Shown here: in pieces, positions 53,494 through 64,000 of the stretch
How the letters are laid out: each line of letters starts with the position of its first letter
Numbering within the stretch: the stretch's first letter is position 1
Origin: Rhyzopertha dominica
Lineage: Eukaryota; Arthropoda; Insecta; Coleoptera; Bostrichidae
Length of the DNA stretch: 64,000 nt
Direction: 5' to 3'
Assembly (NCBI GenBank): GCA_025024175.1
Contig: QCXZ01000137.1
Coordinates: forward strand, 65,498,911 to 65,562,910
Notes under the pieces: model-generated
What the model saw: only the letters and a program-made list of their open reading frames with translations
Told to the model about the DNA's origin: nothing
Database searches by the model: none
Program-made: the position numbers and the translations under genes

Positions 53494-55152
53494 TAAACAT
53501 TTAATTGGTGTTAATTATAAATGAATCTAGTTAATCTAAATATATTAAAATAAAGTTGTTACATATACGCTGCAGATACGGTAGTTGATTTAGATGTGTT
53601 ATTTGATTCGAAGCTCCCCTTCTTAGAACATAATATAGCCTTAATATTCACTTGCATATTATAGTTTGTTGCAGTAAATAACGAATGTAATTCGTCCATG
53701 CAACAAATATGGATGTTTCAAGCAAGCAAAATATTTGTTTGCATAAGAGGTTTATTCTAAAATTATTAGTTATGTAACATGGATAAAATACTTACATGCA
53801 AATCACGAACATTTTGTTGCTAATAACACAATTTATATGCTACTGCTGCAAAATGTTCTAACAAAAAATTGTTATCAATACTAAATCAATTTTTTCAGTG
53901 ATCCACTTTTTGGAACCACACACTTTTTTTGGAAAATGTACAGAAACAGTTTTTTAAATATCTTGATTTCAAAAGCCAAGGTCCTATAGAGGTCTTTCAT
54001 ATGGGACATATTTACTAATGTTTGAGTTGCAATTCTTGGAGCTCCGCTGAACACATCTTCCACTTCTTTTTCTAAGTAAATTAAATGTTTTACTCCTAAA
54101 CTCTCTACAAGAGCCAATACAGACTGCAAATTCCAACATATTATTTAAACCTCCTGTATCATTTATATGCAAATCTTACAATCTGATTAGTTTAGTCTCC
54201 GACATTTTTTGTTTTCTTTAATTTGCATGTTAGATGTATTTCATCTCAGGTGTCTATATTTTCGTAGTCAATTTCTTAGATCTTGTCCTCTTTTTATTTT
54301 GTTATAAATTATTTCTATTTCATGTGGCCGCGTTTGTTTATGTTCATGTCAAAAAGTTTTGTTGTTTCTTGGAAATGGAATAATTTGTCCCATATTTTTG
54401 CAATAGTCGGTATTAGGTAGTAGAATATTTCCAGTGCACCAGATTAATATACCAAAGCGCTTGACCAACCGAATAACTTTTACTTGCATAAATGTAAAAT
54501 GAATATCCAGTAACAAAAATGCCAATGACGTCGTAGCTCAAAAATAAAACACGGAAAAAGTGACATTCTAATTAAGTATATTGAGGTTATGTTAACGTCC
54601 AAAGAATTATAACACTATAACTAACAATAACGGGAATGGACATTGGGATGATAGTCAAACAAACATTTCAGCTGACGTTTCGGTTTACTTAAACCTTTTT
54701 CAAAGCTTCATGTCTCAGTAAACTAATGTACATCATTAAAGCAGTGCGTAACACAACAAGCAACACATTCAAAACAAGAAATCTCTTGTAACAGGGATGA
54801 TGAAGTAATGTCCAAAACATATATAAAACGCATTTACAAAATAAAATGGTGACCTGCCTACAGCCAATAGCTAATGTCAACTAATTCTAATTAAGAAGGT
54901 TGACGTGTTTAAAAATTACTGACAAGTATAAATGAAAAATGATCAATTTTTGTCTGAACCAAATTTATTAGATTAAAATAACCGCTATCTACGTGGTGCT
55001 TTTTTTCAATTGTATTTGTATTTGTATTTACTTTAACCACGCAATACTTGCTTTTCGCTGCAAATATATTATACGTGGGTGTAAATGATCATATTAGATA
55101 CCTAAACGCGTTCTGGAATAACAGCGCCACATTCCAGAGCTTGCTTGTAAAC
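53494..55152 (-). repeat. Inverted 1.66-kb arm of a large palindrome
   Basis: This is the reverse complement of 55193-56868 (and of 44908-46574 in copy A). It begins immediately after the N gap. The turn at 55153-55192 is a 40-base spacer, and the junction occurs at GTAAAC, present in both joined sequences. Such a contig-end fold-back is typical of chimeric long reads. Confidence 0.92.
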
Positions 55153-56889
55153 TTCATGGCGGTAAATAATAATAATTAATGAAATCTGGGTTGTTTACAA
55201 GCAAGCTCTGGAATGTGGCGCTGTTATTCCAGAACGCGTTTAGGTATCTAATATGATCATTTACACCCACGTATAATATATTTGCAGCGAAAAGCAAGTA
55301 TTGCGTGGTTAAAGTAAATACAAATACAAATACAATTGAAAAAAAGCACCACGTAGATAGCGGTTATTTTAATCTAATAAATTTGGTTCAGACAAAAATT
55401 GATCATTTTTCATTTATACTTGTCAGTAATTTTTTAAACACGTCAACCTTCTTAATTAGAATTAGTTGACATTAGCTATTGGCTGTAGGCAGGTCACCAT
55501 TTTATTTTGTAAATGCGTTTTATATATGTTTTGGACATTACTTCATCATCCCTGTTACAAAGAGATTTCTTGTTTTGAATGTGTTGCTTGTTGTGTTACG
55601 CACTGCTTTAATGATGTACATTAGTTTACTGAGACATGAAGCTTTGAAAAAGGTTTAAGTAAACCGAAACGTCAGCTGAAATGTTTGTTTGACTATCATC
55701 CCAATGTCCATTCCCCGTTATTGTTAGTTATAGTGTTATAATTCTTTGGACGTTAACATAACCTCAATATACTTAATTAGAATGTCACTTTTTCCGTGTT
55801 TTATTTTTGAGCTACGACGTCATTGGCATTTTTGTTACTGGATATTCATTTTACCATTTATGCAAGTAAAAGTTATTCGGTTGGTCAAGCGCTTTGGTAT
55901 ATTAATCTGGTGCACTGGAAATATTCTACTACCTAATACCGACTATTGCAAAAATATGGGACAAATTATTCCATTTCCAAAAACAACAAAACTTTTTGAC
56001 ATGAACATAAACAAACGCGGCCACATGAAATAGAAATAATTTATAACAAAATAAAAAGAGGACAAGATCTAAGAAAATTGACTACGAAAATATAGACACC
56101 TGAGATGAAATACATCTAACATGCAAATTAAAGAACAACAAAAAATGTCGGAGACTAAACTAATCAGATTGTAAGATTTGCATATAAATGATACAGGAGG
56201 TTTAAATAATATGTTGGAATTTGCAGTCTGTATTGGCTCTTGTAGAGAGTTTAGGAGTAAAACATTTAATTTACTTAGAATAAAAGAAGTGGAAGATGTG
56301 TTCAGCGGAGCTCCAAGAATTGCAACTCAAACATTAGTAAATATGTCCATATGAAAGACCTCTATAGGACCTTGGCTTTTGAAATCAAGATATTTTAAAA
56401 AACTGTTTCTGTACATTTTCCAAAAAAGTGGTGGTGGTTCCAAAAAGTGGATCACTGAAAAAATTGATTTAGTATTGATACAATTTTTTTGTTAGAAAAC
56501 ATTTTTGCAGCAGTAGCATATAAATTGTGTTATTAGCAACAAAATGTTCGTGATTTGCATGTAAGTATTTTATCCAATGTTACCATAACTAATAATTTTA
56601 GAATAAACCTCTTATGCAAACAAATATTTTGCTTGCTTGAAACATCCATATTTGTTGCATTGGGGACGAATACATTCGTTATTTACTGCAACAAACTATA
56701 ATATGGGCAAGTGAATATTAAGGCTATATTATGTTCTAAGAAGGGAGCTTCGAATCAAATAACACATCTAAATCAACTACCGTATCTGCAGCGTATATGT
56801 AACAACTTTATTTTAATTATATTTAGATTAACTAGATTCATTTATAATTAACACCAATTAAATGTTTAGGATATTGGATTGCCAAATAA

Positions 56890-58075
56890 GACACTCCTCA
56901 AGTGCTTCAACCTCAAAAAACGTTTAGCGTATATCAGCATATATCGACGCATCACAACTTCAGATGCTCGGGAAAGTCGTTGATAAACAGCAAGAAAAGA
57001 AGTGGGCCCAAATTGGACCCCTAAGATACCCCAAATGACTCACAACCTTTCTTAGAGACCTAGCCATTGTGCGAGACAAAAAACTGTCGGTTTTAGCAAA
57101 TAGGACTCTTTCAAGAGCAATATATCTAAAATTATTAATTTTATTTTAGAAATCTGTTATTTGTGGCAGAATAAAACACTTTTCAAATTTGTCTCTAGGC
57201 GATTAAATTCTTGCTTGCTTTGAATGAAAAATGAAGTGATAGTGGAGGTTAGATTCGATGATAATCTTTAAAGAATTTATATTCTGATTATCACTGCTAA
57301 ATGGTACGGCCATTGACACCAGGTAAAACACTAACAAAATGAAAGCAAAAACAGTTTACACTAACTTGTATCATATAGAAGGTGTTGACCGTGGTGCATT
57401 TTACCCGGTTAATCCCTTTGTACCTCATATTGTTCACAACACGACCCAATTCTGAGACAGAGCTTAAGAAAACCTCAAAAAGATTCAAGATACTGATTAT
57501 ATGCCGAAGCTATCTCTTTTTTAGCGCATTTTCCACATTAATATCTCGAAAACGGCTAGTCGTATCGGATTCGTTGTGGATAGGGCTTGGCTCAATAATG
57601 CTCACGGTTGTACTTGACCGCCCACAGCTCCTCTTTTGATACAAGGAAAATGCGCTAGTCTTTCCCCAAAAAAGCTTTTTTATTCTCGCCTTATAATTTT
57701 GTATAATGTTTTAAACTCTTCGAGATCCCCAAGCAAATTGTATTTTTTAAATAATATTTGTTTGAATCTAATATTTTTAATTATTTCATTGTTTAAACCA
57801 TGAGGAATAGTTACATTTATATACACTACAGAGAAAATCACGTGCCATATCAACATATCTACACTCCGACAAGAAAGTCCAATCAACATTCAAAGCGCAT
57901 TATACAATAAAAGCAAATTAGATTTTCGCAAATTGTTAACTTTTGAGAATAATTTTTTGGAAACCTAATATTATGTTCAATATTAATACTGACAGAAACG
58001 CAGGCTGATGTGATCTTCATGTACTAGTGCGATTGAACAGTGTCTAGCACCACAATAAATGATGAGATGTTGAGA
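56890..58075 (-). pseudogene. Jockey-like LINE relic, copy B
   Basis: This is the duplicate of the relic at 46590-47760. It carries additional small indels: the YADN region has an inserted base pair and the linker frame is cut at a different point. If copies A and B are one locus, this is not a second insertion. Confidence 0.75.
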
Positions 58076-60529
58076 TCAAGAATTAAGCCATTAAAGGAAG
58101 TCACCTCAAGATTTCTTGAGGATATCCCATCCGCCAATGAAACTCCTGGAGAACCTGGTATCTGGTCTGTTGAAATAAACTGCTTTTTAAATGCCCCTCA
58201 TGATCTCTCCTGAGATCAAGAGATATGTATAAGGGTGCATTCAATAGTTCTTCTAAGAACAATCCGCTGGTTCGCAAATACTTGGATTAAGCATTCGCCA
58301 ACGATTCTCAAAAAAATTCAATCCTATAGATACGGTTACGTACCATTTGAAGCGTGGGATAGATGAAGGTTTTCTTTGAAACTGAAGCCAACTTTTACTA
58401 TAAAACGGTTTTGTTTAAAATCTTGGGACTGGTGGGCGACCTACCAGATTGTCCACTTCTAATAGATTTTTGCTGGAAGTTGCTAACGGTGGACTGTGTA
58501 ACTGGTCCTCCGTTGGGATATACTTGTTATTAAAAAAACGTAATTTCTGATTGTGTGCGGAACTCCTTCTGTGCTTATCTGCGCTTATCATTAAAATTTA
58601 TATTACTTTTCCTTCGTTCAAATGAGGGAGGGTTTTGAAACTGTTAGAGGAAGAACAACGTAACAAAAATTTCGAAAAATAAATGCAAAACTGTTAGAAC
58701 AACCAAATTTATTTTTTTCTGTGTTGCTGTTTTGATAAATAATTGGGTTTTCTAATATCCTTTGTCAACAATATAAGCTTTCTCCTTAAAGCTCTCATTT
58801 TGCTAAAAAAAGAAAAGGGTTGCCCTTAAATGATATACCGATGACGACCAAACCCAAAGACAATACGTGAATAAAAAATGTCCATGCCAGAAAAAAGTGG
58901 CATTCTGATTTACAAAATTTATGCTGATCTTTCCCAAGTTATTGTAAAAATAACGCCATGTTCATAATTTTTTGAAATAATTAAAAAAATCCCTTGGCCA
59001 AACAAATAGTGGAAGCGTTGACTAAAAGCAACTGTTTTTATTCCTTATTTTACAAACCAAAGTCAAATACCTGACCACCCATAGGTACGACCTGTACTAT
59101 GCATCCAGCGTAACCAGAAACTTATTACGCCATTAGGTTAAAAACATGAATTGCGCGCAGCTAATTACAAGTTATTTATGTACTGACCGAGGGACTACCG
59201 GTTGTGCCACGAGTCTACACAAAAATCTACCATTAAACATCGCTTTTTTCCCAATAAGCGCAGCAAAACGCTCACTATAATAATTTGTCAATATGAGGTG
59301 GCGAATGGATACAACATTTCGCGGTTATTGCACAGGCTGGAGCCATCAAGCGCACACATGTAATTAATCATGTAACTGTATTATTGTCAACACATTTGTT
59401 TTCACCTGTGTGCCATTAAAATCAAACTAAACGTGTCGGTGAAATGGTCCGGTTCATCAGCGTAAACCAAACTCCAGCCACTAATTAACTTTGCCAACTG
59501 TAAATATTTGTATTAAATGTAAAATGTGCCGCCCCCTGCTGTAGCTTGCGTACCAACAATTAGGCGCCAATACGGCCAATAAATTAAGCTCATATCTGTA
59601 TCGGAGTTTGTAACATAAAATCAACAACCTCCTCTGTGCTACGAAATTATAAGCCATTAAGAGTTCTTATATTTACGCCGAGATTGATAAACGGCGAAAA
59701 TTAGCATATTCAGGAATTGCGGCTTCGTATCTCCTACTGCAAAAGGTACACACATAAGCTAATTGTAATGGTTGTCCAACGCTAGCAAACTATTACCTTT
59801 ATTAAAGCGCCGCAAGACTTCTGTAACTTCGTCTATCAGATGCACGACACCATGCAGCCAGGTCCAAAGAGCCTAGCTGGATATTCCGCAATTCGTAGTT
59901 TTCTAAAATTAGTAAATGCAATATTTCTTTTATCACTTCAACAATTATTACAATATGACTTTTTTTGCTACTCATATACAGAGTTTTTACGATGTTTAGC
60001 ATGGAGATCTCGGTAACTAGCGGAGAACTAGGAAATATTTGCAGTTTTGTGAAGCTAATCTAATGCAGCTTTTGAATTGTTAAAAAAGGGTCATCACCTA
60101 CTAGATATTACTACTTTAACGTCGCTATTTTTAGTTTTACACAAAAAGTATGAATACTTGCAAAAAGTTGTAAAAATTCAAGTACTCAATCAGGTAATAT
60201 TATCGGAAGGAAGGAAGGAAGCTGTCATAACCGAGACCTACCCATAACATTACCTTTTTTTGAATATAAACCATAGTTGGCTATGGCATCTGCCATTTTC
60301 TAAGCTTCCCAACGATGTAAAACTTAATATGATTATTTAAGAAGAGTTATGTCCACTTGTTTATTCCTTTCTGATTTTAACGTAGTTAGCCATGGACAAA
60401 TGAAGACAAATGAATCACATTCAATCCTTCAATCTTTTATATTTTGACATTAAGTTAAAAAAGCAGCCTTTTGAAATGAATTATGGCAACACTTTATTAA
60501 ATAAGTGAAGTTTCCACAAACGAACGTAT

Positions 60530-60880
60530 TAGCGTGTTTCGAGTTTCAACAAAGCAAGTTGTAGCAGACGCAGGAACATCGCAGTACACGATTGTAAGGG
60601 TGTTAAAAAGCAACGCATTTTATCTATACAAATTACAAATTATAACAATATTCATTCAAAGTTCTATGGAGTATATTGAAAAATGGCTTGTTCAACAAAC
60701 ATAACATATCCGAATGCAGGAAAATCCTCATCAAGTTGAACAGCGGAAGACCCACCTGAAATTTAGGATTAGTTTATGGAGTGGCTTCATAAAGTCAACA
60801 GTTCTTTGGGTGCTCGTTAACTCAGTTTCCTGCAGAACTAATACCAAGATTTGGTGGGTAAAATGAATTTAGGCACGCGC
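60530..60880 (+). pseudogene. DDE transposase relic, copy B
   Basis: Same sequence as the relic at 50213-50560 within the second copy of the 8.5-kb repeat. Confidence 0.5.
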
Positions 60881-61579
60881 GCAATGCTTCGATGGTTCTA
60901 ACAAGAAGGAGCAAAATTATCTAAATTCCTTCTATATCTAGTTTCCCATATCCCCATGCCAAACATCTCTGTGTATATGAAAANGACAACTGTCCTTATT
61001 CNAGTCACTCCAGAAAGTATAAATATTATTTTATTTAGAGATGGATGTGTNCTCTCGATAACGATTTTACAAACAGTTATCTTCTATGTGACANTCGGTT
61101 TTAAATTGAATTAAGTTTATTTTAGGAATGTAAGTTATTAAAAATAAATATAACGAGAGAATAGGGCGCACCACCGAGCTTGATTAGAGCAAAAAAAATA
61201 TATAATCTTCCGAAAAAGGTTTATTACTTCATGCTTGTCGATAACAAGTCCATGGGCTTGACTGAGAAAGGATAACCAAATGCAATATCTTCGTTTCCGG
61301 AAAACATCCTTTTAGCTTATACTGAAAAACTATCTAAGGATTCAAAGCCGTGTACTGTTTAGAGTGTGTGTTACATCATTACATCAAACATAAATGCGGA
61401 TAGTGTGCAATAAGCTAAACTATAAAAGCTCGCGATAAATTCTTATTTACAAAGATGGTGTTAAATTTAAAATTCTTTATCTCATTCACATGAGCTAAAA
61501 GATTTGGACGTAAATAACGTTCAGGACGCTACATGATAACGCAAAAGCCCATACTTCACGTTCCTTCACAAATGTTGTT

Positions 61580-61698
61580 AATTCAGCTAAAATTGTAAGA
61601 ACTGTTCTTGGAGACGATGGAACTAATCCTGGACAAATAAAACAGCACGGAGGATGGAAACTAAGTAGGAGTAGAATTTCGTCCTTCGGGAGAAAAAA
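61580..61698 (+). pseudogene. Possible tyrosine-recombinase fragment, copy B
   Basis: Identical to the fragment at 51265-51382, within the second copy of the 8.5-kb repeat. Confidence 0.28.
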
Positions 61699-63710
61699 TA
61701 TCTCAATCTCTTGAAAATATATCAGTAGTTGCAAATTAGTTTTAACTAGTTTTTATGATCAAACTTTTGACGTAATAATATTCACGAAGCACCAAAAAAC
61801 CAGCATGAGTGCTGTGAATAACAGACTATGACATAATGACTTCTCGAAGTTTGCCTTTTTGCTCAACTATTTATCAACAACGAAATTTAATGTAAGAAGA
61901 GTCATTTATCAAATAGTATATCAATTTTAAACGTTATAGGAAACCATTCCAAAAAATCAAAGACTAAAAACTAAATTTAAAATGGGATTTGTCACTAAGT
62001 ATTGCAACAAATTAAAAAAAACCTGTTATAGAACTAAGTAAAAAAGACACTTAAATTAAGGGCTGTGTAATTAAAGAAACAATAATCAATTCAGAACGAA
62101 ATGAATGAATAAGACACTCAGAGATGAAAACGAACAATTTTGAAAGCTGCTAAAAGTTCAAAAATAAATGCAAGGGCGAATTTTTAATTATATTTTGAGA
62201 AAACATTTATTGTTGGCATTTTTAGCAACGTTACTTTGAAAAATCTTCATAAGAAAGAATGAATCTTATTTTTTATTTTGAGATTCATATATTTGGCATT
62301 GTTGGACTGATCAGGTCATTCATAAAACTAAACAAAAGAGTCGCTCCCTGTAGCAAAGAGGATGTTTAAAAACCACAAGTGATTTTTAAAGCAGCACAAT
62401 CTCGTCCCGCCAATCTAATGGTAATTACGGCATACCTGCACATTCATTCCATTTATAACAGTCACTCCAGTCATCAAAGGCCACAATAAAACAATTGCAG
62501 TCCTACCGACACGAACGATGCGTTCGAAACAAATGCATTGGATATGTGCTGCTAAATATTGCGTTTTAATAATCTCATTGCATCGTATAAACATGTGTGA
62601 TTAATATCTAACGTTAATAGCATACGGTGCATTATAAATCAAAATATCGAGTTTGCATATCATGCCATCTACAATGGCGCAGCGAGAGTGTATTCGCAAC
62701 GGTTAACGCCGACGACAATTCAGGTGACTGAAAGATGCAGTCTCCTTTTTTCAGTACCGGAACGGCCTTGCGGGTGCATGGCCGATGTCCATTAGAGATT
62801 GGCGCGAAGCTGCAAGGCTTAAAACCTGTGCATTTAATGTCAAACTGACGCGAGTAAATAAAATGAAAATTTTAGCAGCTGGTGAATTTCCACCTGTATT
62901 GCCAAGATCTCAGGTCAGGAATTTAGTACCTCAAGCTTGTTCATTCAATCTAAACCTATTTTTACGTAATAATTAGTAAGTTAAATGTGAGTATTTACAA
63001 GCAATAAATCATGGTTTCTAAGCCTGTAGTATTTCTTATATATTTGTGCATTGCGAGGTTGAGTCTTCGTAGTAAAGATTATTTCTATGATTAGGTATAT
63101 TTTGTACTTTTTAGCCCATTGACCCCCCCTCCCGATAAACTATCACCTACCCACTTGGGCAGGACATGTTCTACCCCGAATCGAATTAAACAAAAGATAA
63201 GAATCAAGATACCAACATTTTTTTTGTGATGTTTAATGTCGAATATCTACTGTGCACGAAACAGTCTAAATAGTCTATTTCAAGCCGTGGAATGGTGTTT
63301 TAATTGGGAAAATTTCATAAGCTTTCGAGATTAATTATTATTAATTTGAGTAAGAGAGTACTAAGATAAACACCACTGTATAGTCATTTGTTTTTGAGAT
63401 AAGTACTGTTCACGAAATAGTCTACAATAGCCAACGTTCTTATTTGAAGTCGTAGAATGGTGGCTTAGATGGAAAAGCCGTTTTTTTTAATCTCGAGACA
63501 ATCTCCTGCCATGGGAAAAGAAATAATCGAGAATGAAACGACTGAGATCTTAACATTCAAAATTTGTTATTTGAAATAGCACGACCGTATTCTAAATAGC
63601 GAACGCGCATTAAATAAGAAATTAAAGTACCCTACAGCCATTTATCATGAAAAATCTGAAAATAAAACAAGTGATTTTGGGATGGTGCTATCTCAGAACT
63701 TTTTGTTTAG

Positions 63711-64000
63711 TTCGAAGTGCTATATCCAATGCGCTATTCGGAGCTGGTTCGTTTAATTTATATAACCAAAATTGTACTAAACATCTCAGTCAGCTGATAC
63801 TCCATTGTTTTTCTCTGTCATCACCACGAGAAAAAACTTTCCCACTTAAACTACCAATACACGAAGTTAAATAAAAAAAGTTAACTATTATAGACCGTTT
63901 AGTGAACATCCTGCATATTATTAATCATTACGACAAAGAACGAAGTGCAACTATACTTGAAGAAACTTTACCTAAAAGGGCAAACGTTTCTAAGTGGTTT
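63711..64000. other. Unique sequence beyond copy B
   Basis: This is the only sequence to the right of the duplicated block. It contains no recognised exon of Atg16 or transposon motif. Confidence 0.4.

Larger units (their letters stand above)
55147..63710 (+). repeat. 8.5-kb direct repeat, copy B
   Basis: This copy repeats 44862-53393 with about 32 extra bases overall, mostly single-base insertions in homopolymers, concentrated at 56340-58440. Four scattered N bases (60984-61094) are absent from copy A. It looks like a less polished version of the same locus. At its right edge it continues into unique sequence. Confidence 0.9.

Overview
This is an AT-rich, repeat-laden stretch of an animal nuclear genome, almost certainly an insect. 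The evidence is eukaryotic split exons with GT/AG boundaries, introns of 5-12 kb, and decayed transposons of types common in insects: Jockey-like LINEs, hAT, mariner and other IS630/Tc1-family DDE elements, and PIF/Harbinger-type MITEs. The order is not resolved from sequence alone; a beetle is plausible but unproven.

Only one host gene is firmly recognised: part of the WD40 propeller of Atg16 (ATG16L1 orthologue), on the minus strand. Four exons (40804-40924, 29109-29288, 17274-17358, 11723-11872) join with matching phases into about 179 residues that follow ATG16L1 without gap. The first exons (coiled coil, early blades) and the last exon(s) were not found. Nearly everything else is intron sequence and transposon debris. 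One GC- and CpG-rich open frame on the plus strand (37430-37557) may be an orphan terminal exon.

Layout: 1-11.7 kb holds no recognised gene, only a DDE transposase scrap. 11.7-17.4 kb holds two Atg16 exons and a 187-bp duplicated block. 17.4-29.1 kb is an intron with a hAT relic, a Harbinger MITE, and a Jockey-like LINE split by a 2.1-kb element with TTAA target duplication. 29.1-40.9 kb is an intron with several DDE/mariner relics, one transposon with matching terminal inverted repeats, a second MITE and the orphan exon candidate. 40.9-44.9 kb is unique sequence.

From 44.9 kb to the end the assembly is suspect. Bases 44862-53393 recur almost identically at 55147-63710. Between them lie a 100-N gap and an inverted 1.66-kb arm that folds back on the second copy. 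This looks like a fold-back chimera or retained haplotig rather than biology; collapsing it would shorten the locus by about 10.3 kb. I found no convincing new biological system, RNA gene or CRISPR array. The most checkable points are the assembly artefact, the frame-restoring TTAA insertion, the duplicated 187-bp block, the orphan exon candidate and the motif-dense noncoding blocks.
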